Made by a program: the position numbers and the translations under genes. A stretch of DNA of 64,000 nucleotides from Corynebacterium glaucum (lineage in GTDB: Bacteria; Actinomycetota; Actinomycetes; Mycobacteriales; Mycobacteriaceae): assembly GCF_002287505.1 (NCBI RefSeq), contig NZ_CP019688.1, positions 2,220,674-2,284,673 of the forward strand. Reading direction: 5' to 3'. Positions 17,741 through 26,212 of the stretch are shown here, piece by piece; the first letter of the stretch is position 1, and each line of letters starts with the position of its first letter. Below the pieces are notes generated by a model. The model worked only from the letters and a program-made list of their open reading frames with translations. It was not told the DNA's origin and did not search any database.

Positions 17741-20254
17741 ATGGCGATCGAGCGCGGAACCAGCGAAGACAGGGGCCCTGATTCCGGCCCCGATCCCACC
17801 GAAGCGGTGCTCTACGACCCGTTCGTCGACGATGATGATGATGCTGACGATGATGATGCTGACGATGATGATGCCGGCGACGACGGCGGCTTTTCGCAGG
17901 AGGAACCGGACACCGAAGCCGTAGCTTTCGACCCGTTCGCGGAGGACGATGACGAAGCGGTCGACGAAGACGACGAGGATTCCGGCATCAGCGACGCCGC
18001 CTACGCCGAACTCGGCGACATGGCGGGCCTACTCAAGGACCTCGAGAAGTTGCGGCGCGGAGGCGGTCGCGAGGAGACGTCGCAACGCTCCAGGCTCCAA
18101 GCCCTGGATACCTTCCGCGAGCGGCGTGGCACGCGCCGCGCGAGCCGGATGGTTGCCGATGGCATGGTGGAGCTGCCCTGGGTGCAGCCCGCCGAGCCGA
18201 AAGAGGCGTTGCACGACCCGACCGCTGCGGTGGTGCAGAAGGGGATCCCCGCCCCCGCCCTGCACCCCGGCGATGTCGTCGCGGGACAGTACGAGATTCT
18301 TGGCGTGATCGCCCACGGCGGCATGGGCTGGATCTACCTGGCGCAGGACCACTACGTGGCCGGACGCGTGGTGGTGCTGAAGGGTCTGCACTCCACCGAC
18401 AACCCGGACGAGGCGGCTGCTGCGGCGGCGGAGCGCGAGTTCCTCGCGGACATCACCCACCCCGGCATCGTGAAGATCTTCAACTTCATCGACGACCCAC
18501 GCGTGCCAGGCGGATTCATAGTGATGGAGTACGTGGGCGGGCCGTCGTTACGCGAAGCGCGCAAGGCTGCACCCGGACACCTCCTGGAACCCGACATTGC
18601 GATTGCGTACATCCTGGAGGTGCTGCCGGCGCTGGGGTACCTGCACTCGCGCGGCGTGGTGTACAACGACCTGAAGCCGGACAACATCATTGTGACCGAG
18701 GACCAGGTGAAGCTGATCGACCTGGGCGCGGTGTCCGGCATCGGTGCATTCGGCTTTATCTATGGCACTCGCGGCTTCCAAGCGCCAGAGGTGGCCACGG
18801 AGGGCCCGACGATCGAATCCGACATTTACACCGTAGGGCGCACACTCGCGGCGCTGATCATCGACCTCCCGACTTCCGACGGCGTCTACGACCCGGGCAT
18901 TCCCACCCCGAGCACCGAGCCAATGTTTCGCCGCTACATCTCGCTCTACCGCGTCATCGCGCGCTGCTGCCACAAAGATCCCGCGCTCCGCTTCCACTCA
19001 GCAAAGGCGCTTGAGCTGCAGCTTCTCGGTGTGCTGCGCGAACTCATCGCGGTGCGCGACGGCAAGACCTACCCCGCGCAGCACTCGCTTTTCTCGCCGC
19101 AGCGTACGACGTTCGGCACAAAGCACCTGGTGTTTCGCACCGACCAGCTCATCGATGGCATCACCCGCACCGTCGAAATCACCCCGCAGGAAGTCGTCGC
19201 CGCGCTGCCGTCGCCGCTGATCAACCGCCACGACGTCGGCGCCGCGATGCTCCAAGGATCCTCGTATGCCGAGCCCCAGGAGACCCTGGAGACGCTGCGC
19301 CAGGCGATGCGCACGCCGCAATACAAAGAATCGATGGAGATCCCGTTCGCTGTCGTGCGCACCATGCTCGACCTCGGTCTCACCTCGCAGGCGCGCTCGT
19401 GGCTCGGCTCGCTCGACGAAAAATACGGCGAGAACTGGCGTTTCTTCTGGTACTTCGGCGTGGTCAACCTTCTCCTCGGCGACTTTGCGCAAGCTCAGCG
19501 CGACTTCTCCCGCGTCCTGGGCATCCTCCCCGGCGAGGCAGCGCCCAAGCTCGCCATCGCGGCCGTCGATGAGCTCTTGCTCCAGCAAGCAGGTCTCAGG
19601 GAGGAGCAATTGCTTGACGACGACCTGGCCCGCGCCTGTGCCGGCATCCGAACGTCTCTGGACGACATTCCTTCGCGGGTGTTCCAGGATCTCGTCGCAG
19701 CCGGCGTACTGGACGACGAATGGTCGATGGTTGCCGACAACCCCGCCATGCTGCGCTTTCACGCCATGCGCCTGTATTCGCTGGTGTGGTTGGCCAATCC
19801 GACGACGGTGTCGTCGGCGTTCGGGCTGGCTAGGCAGTTGATGAACGAAGGCGAGGTAGAGTTGGCCGTCGCTGCGCTGGATCGCGTTCCGCAGTCCTCG
19901 CGCCACCACCGGATGGCGCAGCTCACGGCGATATTGTGCCTGGTGGCGCAGGACCTGACCGAGGCTCGTATCCGCCGCGCGGCGCGTCGCTTGGAGGAGA
20001 TCCCGTCCACCGAGCCCAGGTTCTTGCAGGTGAAGATCTTCGTGCTGCGCGCTGCGCTGACGTTCCTCCGCCAGAACAGGGTCTACGGCGCTGCGTCGCA
20101 CAAACCGCTCTTCGAGTACCCCTTCAACGTGCGCGGACTTCGCCGCGGCCTGGCGATCACCCTGCGCGAGCAGGCCCGCGTCGCTCCGTACCCGCGCCAC
20201 CGGTACGCGCTGGTGGACATGGCGAACAAGGTTCGCCCCGCCACCTGGTTCTAA
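17741..20254 (+). CDS. pknG: Serine/threonine protein kinase PknG
   Basis: An 837-residue soluble kinase. The kinase domain is at about 184-440, with the Gly-rich loop IAHGGMGWIYLA, Lys214, the catalytic YNDLKPDN (Asp310) and DLG. A long helical TPR-like C-terminus ends HRYALVDMANKVRP, as in mycobacterial PknG. No Cys pairs precede the kinase domain, so the rubredoxin-like domain of M. tuberculosis PknG is absent. The N-terminus has two copies of a TEAVxxDPF motif (Thr20 and Thr58) around an Asp-rich run. These are probable autophosphorylation and FHA-docking sites. By homology it phosphorylates OdhI and so relieves inhibition of 2-oxoglutarate dehydrogenase. Confidence 0.95.
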   Translation: MAIERGTSEDRGPDSGPDPTEAVLYDPFVDDDDDADDDDADDDDAGDDGGFSQEEPDTEAVAFDPFAEDDDEAVDEDDEDSGISDAAYAELGDMAGLLKDLEKLRRGGGREETSQRSRLQALDTFRERRGTRRASRMVADGMVELPWVQPAEPKEALHDPTAAVVQKGIPAPALHPGDVVAGQYEILGVIAHGGMGWIYLAQDHYVAGRVVVLKGLHSTDNPDEAAAAAAEREFLADITHPGIVKIFNFIDDPRVPGGFIVMEYVGGPSLREARKAAPGHLLEPDIAIAYILEVLPALGYLHSRGVVYNDLKPDNIIVTEDQVKLIDLGAVSGIGAFGFIYGTRGFQAPEVATEGPTIESDIYTVGRTLAALIIDLPTSDGVYDPGIPTPSTEPMFRRYISLYRVIARCCHKDPALRFHSAKALELQLLGVLRELIAVRDGKTYPAQHSLFSPQRTTFGTKHLVFRTDQLIDGITRTVEITPQEVVAALPSPLINRHDVGAAMLQGSSYAEPQETLETLRQAMRTPQYKESMEIPFAVVRTMLDLGLTSQARSWLGSLDEKYGENWRFFWYFGVVNLLLGDFAQAQRDFSRVLGILPGEAAPKLAIAAVDELLLQQAGLREEQLLDDDLARACAGIRTSLDDIPSRVFQDLVAAGVLDDEWSMVADNPAMLRFHAMRLYSLVWLANPTTVSSAFGLARQLMNEGEVELAVAALDRVPQSSRHHRMAQLTAILCLVAQDLTEARIRRAARRLEEIPSTEPRFLQVKIFVLRAALTFLRQNRVYGAASHKPLFEYPFNVRGLRRGLAITLREQARVAPYPRHRYALVDMANKVRPATWF
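17829..17882 (+). repeat. GAT-rich tandem repeat in pknG
   Basis: GAT codons are interrupted every fifth codon by GCTGAC, giving 15-base units that encode DDDAD-type acid runs at about residues 30-48. The repeat is in frame, so unit gain or loss would change only linker length. Confidence 0.85.
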
Positions 20255-20305
20255 CCCACCCCGTCACGACCCGGCGCCCCGGCAGTCGAAGCGGCTTGCA
20301 GACGC

Positions 20306-20392
20306 AAACCCGGATAGTTGCGCGGCCTTACGTATGGAAGTTCACGCGTAAGGGACTGGAACTATCCGGGTTTGTTGCTGTTATCCGGGTTT
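20306..20392. repeat. Palindromic repeat, family copy 2
   Basis: AAACCCGGATAGTT (20306-20319) is inverted at AACTATCCGGGTTT (20360-20373), and a further TTATCCGGGTTT follows at 20381-20392. The inner loop holds CTTACGTATGGAA and the partial inverse CGCGTAAG. It lies between convergent pknG and ackA and may act as a bidirectional terminator. It is close in sequence to copy 3 at 53288. Confidence 0.9.
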
Positions 20393-20441
20393 GACGCCGG
20401 GGTGAGGCGCAGCGGGGCCGACGCGCGCCCCGGTACGAGCG

Positions 20442-21647
20442 CTAGCGGATCTGGGACGCCAAGCGCGCCGCCTTCTGCGCGATCGCGAGCTCCTCGTTCG
20501 TCGGCACGACCAGAACCTTTGTCGTCGAGTTGTCGGTGGAGATGATGCGCGGGCCATCGTTAGGCAGGTCGTTCTTCTCCGGGTCGATCTCGATGCCGTA
20601 CATCCTCATGTTGTCCAGGGCGTCTGCGCGCACGTGCTTGTCGTTCTCGCCGACACCCGCGGTGAAGGTGATGGCATCGACGCGGCCGAGCGCGATCATG
20701 TAGGAACCGATGAAGCGGCGCAGCTGGTTGATGTAGACGTTGTACGCCAGCCAGGCGTTTTCGTCCTCATTATCGATCATGGTGCGCAACTCGCGGAAGT
20801 CGTTGACACCGGAGAGGCCCTTCACACCGGACTGGCGGTTGAGCAGGTTGTCGATCTCGTCGATGCTCATGCCGCCCTGGCGGTACAGGTGGAAAATGAT
20901 GCCCGGGTCGATGTCGCCGGAACGCGTACCCATGACCAGACCGGCAAGCGGTGTCAGGCCCATCGAGGTGTCAATCGCGTGGCCGTTTTCCACTGCAGAG
21001 CAAGACGCGCCGTTGCCCAGGTGCAGCACGATCTGTCGGGTGTGCAACGGATCGCGGTCGATGAGTGCCGGGACTTGCGAGGACACGAACTCGTGCGAGG
21101 TGCCGTGGAAACCGTAGCGGCGCACCAGGTTCTTCTCCGCCACCTCGGCGTTGATGGCATACAGTGCGGCGGCCGGCGGCAGGTCGCGGAAGAAGCCGGT
21201 ATCGAACACTGCCACGTGCGGAATGTTCGGCAGCAGTTTGCGCGCGACCTCGATGCCGTCGATGTTGGCGGGGTTGTGCAACGGCGCCAGCGGGATGAGC
21301 GTACGGATCATCTCGACGACCGGATCCGAGATCAGCTCCGGCTGGGAGAACACCATGCCGCCGTGGACCACGCGGTGACCAGCGGCAACGATGTCCAGCT
21401 GGGTTGGTCCGACACCTTTGGCGTCGAGAAGCGCGAAGGTCTCCTCGAGACCGACCGCATGGGTGGCAACTTCCTTCTGCACGACGTACTTCTGCCCCGC
21501 GTGCTTGACGGTGATGCGACCGGAGGGTTCACCGATCTGCTCGACAAGGCCGGAGACGAACGGCTCGTCGGAGGCGGAAGCGGTTGGGTCGACGATCTGG
21601 AACTTGATCGAGGACGACCCGGAGTTAATAACTAGGACGTAGGGCAT
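20442..21647 (-). CDS. ackA: Acetate kinase
   Basis: A 401-residue enzyme that interconverts acetyl phosphate plus ADP with acetate plus ATP. Family signatures are [15 protein letters not shown] at the N-terminus, [18 protein letters not shown] and [20 protein letters not shown]. The length is normal. It lies 5 bases downstream of pta on the same strand, so they form the usual pta-ackA operon for acetate overflow and uptake. Confidence 0.97.
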   Translation of the reverse strand: MPYVLVINSGSSSIKFQIVDPTASASDEPFVSGLVEQIGEPSGRITVKHAGQKYVVQKEVATHAVGLEETFALLDAKGVGPTQLDIVAAGHRVVHGGMVFSQPELISDPVVEMIRTLIPLAPLHNPANIDGIEVARKLLPNIPHVAVFDTGFFRDLPPAAALYAINAEVAEKNLVRRYGFHGTSHEFVSSQVPALIDRDPLHTRQIVLHLGNGASCSAVENGHAIDTSMGLTPLAGLVMGTRSGDIDPGIIFHLYRQGGMSIDEIDNLLNRQSGVKGLSGVNDFRELRTMIDNEDENAWLAYNVYINQLRRFIGSYMIALGRVDAITFTAGVGENDKHVRADALDNMRMYGIEIDPEKNDLPNDGPRIISTDNSTTKVLVVPTNEELAIAQKAARLASQIR

Positions 21648-21652
21648 AAAGC

Positions 21653-23005
21653 TTACTTCTCCCCCGCCTGGATCGCGGTGATGGCGACGGTGTTGACAAT
21701 GTCCGGCACGGTCGCGCCGCGCGACAGGTCGTTGACCGGCTTGTTCAAGCCCTGCAGAACCGGGCCGACGGCGAGGGCGTTACCGGTGCGCTGCGCGATC
21801 TTGTAGCCAGCGTTGCCTGCCTCCAGGTCCGGGAAGATGAACACGTTGGCCTGACCGGCGACCGGGGAATCCGGGGCCTTCTTCTTGCCCACGCCCGGGT
21901 CGCATGCCGCATCAAACTGCAGCGGGCCGTCCACGACCAGGTCCGGCTTGGCCTTCTTCGCCTCCTCGACAGCCTGCACCGCGCGGTCCACGTCCGGACC
22001 GGAACCGGAGGTGCCGGTGGAGTAGGACAGGATGGCGACCTTCGGATCGATGCCGAACTGCGACGCCGTGTGCGCAGAAACCGCAGCGATCTCACCGATC
22101 TGCTCGGCGGTCGGGTTCGGGTTCACCGCGCAGTCGCCGAACGCCCACAGACGCCCGCGCATGATCATGAGGAAGATCGACGAGACCACGGAAGCGCCCG
22201 GCGCAGTCTTAATGATTTGGAAGGACGGCTTAATGGTGTGCGCCGTGGTGTGGGCCGCGCCGGACACCATGCCGTCGGCAAGACCCTTGTGCACCATCAT
22301 CGTGGCGAAGTAGGAGATGTCCTTCATCGTCTCGCGCGCCTCGTCGAGGGTGATGCCCTTCTTCTTGCGCAGCTCAGCGAAGTCGGCGGCGAACTCCTCG
22401 AGCAGCTCCGACTCGAGGTGGTTAATGATGTGTGCTTTCGACAGGTCCAGGCCCAGGTCAGCAGCTCGACGCTTGATGTCCGCCTCATCGCCCAGAATGG
22501 TCAGCTCCGCAACGTCCTGGCGCAGCAGCTGATCCGCGGCCTGCAGGATGCGGTCGTCCTCACCCTCCGGCAGCACGATGTGCGAGTGGTTCTCCTTCGC
22601 CTTGGCAATCAGCCAGGACTCAAATACGGTCGCAGACATCACCGGCTCGGCCTCGAGCTCTACGCTTAACGACGACCCGTCGCCAAGCTGCTGCCCCGTG
22701 ACCACCGTGGCTGTACCGCCCAGCTCTTCAACGCGGCGCTGCGCGAGGGTCGCTGCACGCTCATCATCAGCCACCAGCACCACCGGCACACCGAATGCTG
22801 CGGCGACTTCGGCATCGAAGTTGTAGTCGCCGGTGCCGACGAACAGGGCGTCGCCGGTGTTGATGCCGGAGTTGTAAACCTCGGCGATTTCGGTGCCCTC
22901 AATCTGCTTCGGTTCAAGCCCGAGCTGGGACGCGACAGCGGTGATGTCAATGCCGTCAAGCGAGCGGTTGACAGAGGTGATCAGCAAAGACTTGCTTTCA
23001 GCCAT
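21653..23005 (-). CDS. pta: Phosphate acetyltransferase
   Basis: A 450-residue enzyme that transfers acetyl between CoA and phosphate. The N-terminal about 110 residues ([20 protein letters not shown]) form a short form of the DRTGG/P-loop-like region. The catalytic PTA_PTB domain starts near [20 protein letters not shown] and includes [19 protein letters not shown] and [27 protein letters not shown]-type purine-rich region and a GAAAGG lie upstream of the ATG. It is the first gene of the pta-ackA operon. Confidence 0.96.
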   Translation of the reverse strand: MAESKSLLITSVNRSLDGIDITAVASQLGLEPKQIEGTEIAEVYNSGINTGDALFVGTGDYNFDAEVAAAFGVPVVLVADDERAATLAQRRVEELGGTATVVTGQQLGDGSSLSVELEAEPVMSATVFESWLIAKAKENHSHIVLPEGEDDRILQAADQLLRQDVAELTILGDEADIKRRAADLGLDLSKAHIINHLESELLEEFAADFAELRKKKGITLDEARETMKDISYFATMMVHKGLADGMVSGAAHTTAHTIKPSFQIIKTAPGASVVSSIFLMIMRGRLWAFGDCAVNPNPTAEQIGEIAAVSAHTASQFGIDPKVAILSYSTGTSGSGPDVDRAVQAVEEAKKAKPDLVVDGPLQFDAACDPGVGKKKAPDSPVAGQANVFIFPDLEAGNAGYKIAQRTGNALAVGPVLQGLNKPVNDLSRGATVPDIVNTVAITAIQAGEK

Positions 23006-23150
23006 GGGGTCGCCTTTCGTAGGTGCGGTGCGGTTCGTACTTAGGCAAGTCTACCGGTGTAACTCGGCCCAGGTTGGGGTCTAGAAGGAGACCCAGCGCA
23101 CATCTAGGCACCTCACGTGGTGCGGTTCCGAAAGGCTAGAGCCGCACGGC

Positions 23151-24179
23151 CTAGCGCAGCTCGTCTGCGGCGCGCGCAGCCCGCTCACGGGCCTCCTCGA
23201 CGCTCTCGCCCGTCGAGCGCACCAGCACATCCCGCCCAAGCACCTGCACACCCGTCTCCTCAACGGACATCGCGCGCGCAAGCGCCTCCGGATCGGTGTT
23301 GGCACCGTACACAATCTGGCTCGCGCCCGGCGAGACCAGCGTGACGTCGATTGGCAAGTGCAGCGTCGCGCGGGCGTGGATCTCGAACTGATCGAGCCGC
23401 TGCGTGGCGCGAGTGAGCATGCCGTCGAGCCCGGGCAGCGGCAGCACTGCGGAGAAGTAGACGTCCTCGCCGTCGACAAACAGCTCAATCGCATAGATGC
23501 CGCGGCACTCCAGTGCGTTGGTCACACGCGCCGCGATTGAGCGCGCGTTGTCGCGCACCGTGTCCGGCAGCGGCGCTGGCTGCCAGCATTCCACCAGGTC
23601 GCCGCGCGCGTGCCGAGTCCCAATCGGCTCACAGAACCACGTCGCCAGCTCCCCCGTCGCCGGATCCACCGAGCGCGCAGTGAGAATCGTCAGCTCGTAG
23701 TCGAACTCGATGAAGCGCTCGACCACCACGCCGTGCGCCGGAAACGGCTTGAGCACCGGCGCGTTCGCCAGCTCTTCCGCGTCGCGCACCACCAGCTGCC
23801 CCCTGCCGCGCCGCGGCTTCACCACCAGCGGGTACCCAATCCGCTCCGCAAACGCCGGTAGCTCCTCAGCCGTCCGGGCCAGCTCATGGGTCAGGGTCGG
23901 CAACCCCAGCTCATCGGCAGCAGTAGTGCGCAAGGCATCACGGTCGAAGGTCACGGAACAGGTGCTTATCGACGGCACGACCTCCGCCCCCGAAGACTCC
24001 AGCGCCTCGAGATCCGATGTGTTGAGCAAGTCGTCGGCAACTGCAAAGAGGTTGGGCTGCGCGTGCGGGGCGCGGCCGAGGGTCGGCGACCAGCCGAGGT
24101 GCCGGTAGGCCGCTGCGAGCTCTTCGGCGAGCGGGCCGGAGCCGAGCACGTGGACGTGCCGGTTGGGTTGTTGGCTCAT
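23151..24179 (-). CDS. ATP-grasp protein, divergent PurT-like
   Basis: A 342-residue protein starting MSQQPNRHVHVLGSGPLAEE. It aligns by eye with formate-dependent GAR transformylase PurT: a preATP-grasp N-terminus, GYPLVVKPRRGRGQL, VVERFIEFDYELTILTARSVD and GIYAIELFVDGEDVYFSAVLPLP. It is shorter than E. coli PurT (392). It lacks the SSGKG ATP-loop and the SPRPHDTG substrate/ATP motif, which here reads LPLPGLDG. C. glutamicum has purT in a similar chromosomal neighbourhood. It is therefore either a diverged PurT or an ATP-grasp ligase with changed substrate, and activity should not be assumed. Confidence 0.6.
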   Translation of the reverse strand: MSQQPNRHVHVLGSGPLAEELAAAYRHLGWSPTLGRAPHAQPNLFAVADDLLNTSDLEALESSGAEVVPSISTCSVTFDRDALRTTAADELGLPTLTHELARTAEELPAFAERIGYPLVVKPRRGRGQLVVRDAEELANAPVLKPFPAHGVVVERFIEFDYELTILTARSVDPATGELATWFCEPIGTRHARGDLVECWQPAPLPDTVRDNARSIAARVTNALECRGIYAIELFVDGEDVYFSAVLPLPGLDGMLTRATQRLDQFEIHARATLHLPIDVTLVSPGASQIVYGANTDPEALARAMSVEETGVQVLGRDVLVRSTGESVEEARERAARAADELR

Positions 24180-24304
24180 AGATAGGAAGTATCGCATATC
24201 AAGGCGCGAACCCCCGCTCCGGTGCGAGGTCGTCGCACAGGCGCGGGGGTCGCGGAGCTTCAGAGCTCGGTCAGGCCTCCGAGAAAGCCTGCGCCACCGG
24301 AGTC

Positions 24305-25108
24305 TTAGTTCTTCTTCTCCGAAGCGGTCGGCTCGGCGGGGGAGGACTCCGAGGCGGAGGTGGTCTCAGAAGAGGACGACGACGAGGACTCGCTGGAGGG
24401 GCTCTCGGAGGCAGAGATAGTCGCCGCCGGGGTGGTGGTCTTCTTTGTCTTGATGTCGCGGATCGAGGAGCCGCCCTCAGCCGGCGGGGTGCAAGCGCTG
24501 ATGATGGATGCAGCTGCTGCAATTGCGGCAGCGGTGGTTGCCAAGCCGACGATTGCGGAGGTGAGGTTCAAGCCGTAGTTCTCCAGGGCACTGTCCACGG
24601 CCTGAACCTGGCGAGCCAGATCCTCGTTGAGAATGCCAGCCTGGCGCTGCAGCTGGGTGTTAGCGTCGCGGATCTGCTGGTTGAACTGCTCGTTGATGGA
24701 AGCCAGACCACCCAGGCCGAGCTGAGAAGCAAGTGCGAACGGCACCAGCGCTGCGAGCGGGATGCCATAGCCGATGATGTAGCCCGCACACTTCTCGCCG
24801 TCCACGTTCTTGTCACCCTCGACGCGCTTGGTGACATCCTTGTCGGACGGGCGAGCGTAGCTGGTCGGGTTTGCCGGCGTAAAGATGGAGGAGCCGTCCT
24901 CCTCATTGCGCTTAATGGATGAGCCCTTGTTCTCGCCCTCGGAGGAACCCGGAACAACAACGGTAGACAGGCTGCTGCTGCCCTCGTTCTTTGCGGAGCC
25001 CTGGTCCTGCGCGTCTGCGACCGGAGAGATAGACGGCGCGAGCAGCGCTGCGGAGACAGCTGCTGCGGCGATTGCGGTGCCCTGGCGGCGGGAGAAGTTC
25101 TTGAACAT
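24305..25108 (-). CDS. Secreted hypothetical protein with Ser-rich C-terminus
   Basis: A 267-residue protein not assigned to a known family. The start MFKNFSRRQGTAIAA gives a normal signal peptide with a likely cleavage after VADAQ, and AAAGGG precedes the ATG. The mature part has a Ser/Asn/Glu-rich N-terminal region, two hydrophobic segments (YGIPLAALVPFALASQLGLGG; ATTAAAIAAAASIISAC) and a helical segment between them. Two Cys residues at the ends of this core could pair. The last about 45 residues are Ser/Thr/Glu-rich. It begins the surface-protein island and is probably envelope-associated. Confidence 0.72.
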   Translation of the reverse strand: MFKNFSRRQGTAIAAAAVSAALLAPSISPVADAQDQGSAKNEGSSSLSTVVVPGSSEGENKGSSIKRNEEDGSSIFTPANPTSYARPSDKDVTKRVEGDKNVDGEKCAGYIIGYGIPLAALVPFALASQLGLGGLASINEQFNQQIRDANTQLQRQAGILNEDLARQVQAVDSALENYGLNLTSAIVGLATTAAAIAAAASIISACTPPAEGGSSIRDIKTKKTTTPAATISASESPSSESSSSSSSETTSASESSPAEPTASEKKN

Positions 25109-25293
25109 TGAAACCCTTTCAGGAAATTTGTGAATACCTGCAAGACTCCGCACAGCTACAATCGCTGCGAGACTCAAGCTGGATAGAGCCTACGAGCAAC
25201 ATTGTAGATCCCTTATGATTTCTATGGGGGTTAAGGCAGCCACTTTTCTTCGGCGTGTCACCGGAAGTTGCCTGAAACTCCACGTCAAGTGGG

Positions 25294-26052
25294 CTACGCG
25301 GGCTCTGCTATCACAAAAATATTGTCGGCGTAGCCCAGTGCTCCACCTACAAATTCACCGCCGCAGGTAATCAACACCAGCATGTTCTCACCGCTGGTGT
25401 CGTTCACCTCGGCCGGCATATCCTCACCCTTAGCCACCCGGAACGGTGCCTTGGTCACCTTGTACTTCGCCGGCTGACCGTCAACGTCGATAGTCACGGT
25501 GTCCCCAACGTTCAGCTGCGTGAAGTTGTATGCGAAGCCCTGTCCCTGGGTCTGGTGGTTCACGTGTCCAGTGATCACGGTGGAGCCAACTCCGCCTTGG
25601 GAACCAGGCACAGCCGACTCCACGTACCAACCCAGTCGGGAGACATCCTCCGGCGGGATCAAGGTGCCGTCGACAGTAAGTTGCACAAAGTCGATGGGTG
25701 CTGAGTCTGCTCCGAGCGACAAGGTCATTTCCTCGACATCGTCAACCGTCGTCGGGAACGCGGTGAGCTCCTGCTCCTGCTGGCCGGAATCGTCGACGTA
25801 ACCGCCTTCAGCTGGCGCCTCAGCATCCGTGCTTTCGTCCTGCTGCTCGGAGGTGGTCAAGTCGCCGGAGGCTTCGTCGGAGTCTTTGCCGCCGAGCATG
25901 AAGACCAGCGAGAGAATGAACAGCGCCGCGACGGCAATAAGGGCTACCGGGAGAATCCAGTTCCGACGCGGCTTGGCCGCGCTCGCCTCCTCCCCTGCGG
26001 CAGCATCGAATGCATCGGGGTTCGGGTCTTGGTTGGGCACAGCGGTACTCAT
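25294..26052 (-). CDS. Class F-type sortase-like protein
   Basis: A 252-residue membrane-anchored protein. An N-terminal helix is at about 31-53 (WILPVALIAVAALFILSLVFML), followed by an acidic Glu/Gln/Asp-rich spacer. The sortase fold follows, with the His motif STVITGHVNHQTQGQGFAYNF (split here only by function) and the Cys motif LVLITCGGEF. The catalytic Arg, usually shortly after the Cys and before a D-N pair, is not obvious: the equivalent segment reads GYADNIFV. Sortases of this class in actinobacteria have no well-defined substrates. No LPXTG protein is encoded nearby, although three adhesin-like genes follow upstream on the same strand. Confidence 0.8.
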   Translation of the reverse strand: MSTAVPNQDPNPDAFDAAAGEEASAAKPRRNWILPVALIAVAALFILSLVFMLGGKDSDEASGDLTTSEQQDESTDAEAPAEGGYVDDSGQQEQELTAFPTTVDDVEEMTLSLGADSAPIDFVQLTVDGTLIPPEDVSRLGWYVESAVPGSQGGVGSTVITGHVNHQTQGQGFAYNFTQLNVGDTVTIDVDGQPAKYKVTKAPFRVAKGEDMPAEVNDTSGENMLVLITCGGEFVGGALGYADNIFVIAEPA

Positions 26053-26158
26053 GCAGTTAGGTCCTCACGCGTCGGTTCGGGGTTAAAGGTCTACTGGACG
26101 GCTTCAGCTGAAGCGCGCCCATAACGGATAGAGATATTAGTGGACGGCAAGCAGAAAA

Positions 26159-26190
26159 CGGGCCGGCAGTGGTTGCTGCCAGCCCGCTTT
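26159..26190 (-). terminator. Rho-independent terminator after adhesin A
   Basis: On the minus strand a GC-rich stem (CGGGCTGGCAG pairing with CTGCCGGCCCG) is followed by TTTT. It lies about 25 bases after the stop codon of the 992-residue protein and separates it from the sortase gene. Confidence 0.85.
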
Positions 26191-26212
26191 CATGCGGTCT
26201 CAAGGGAGATTG

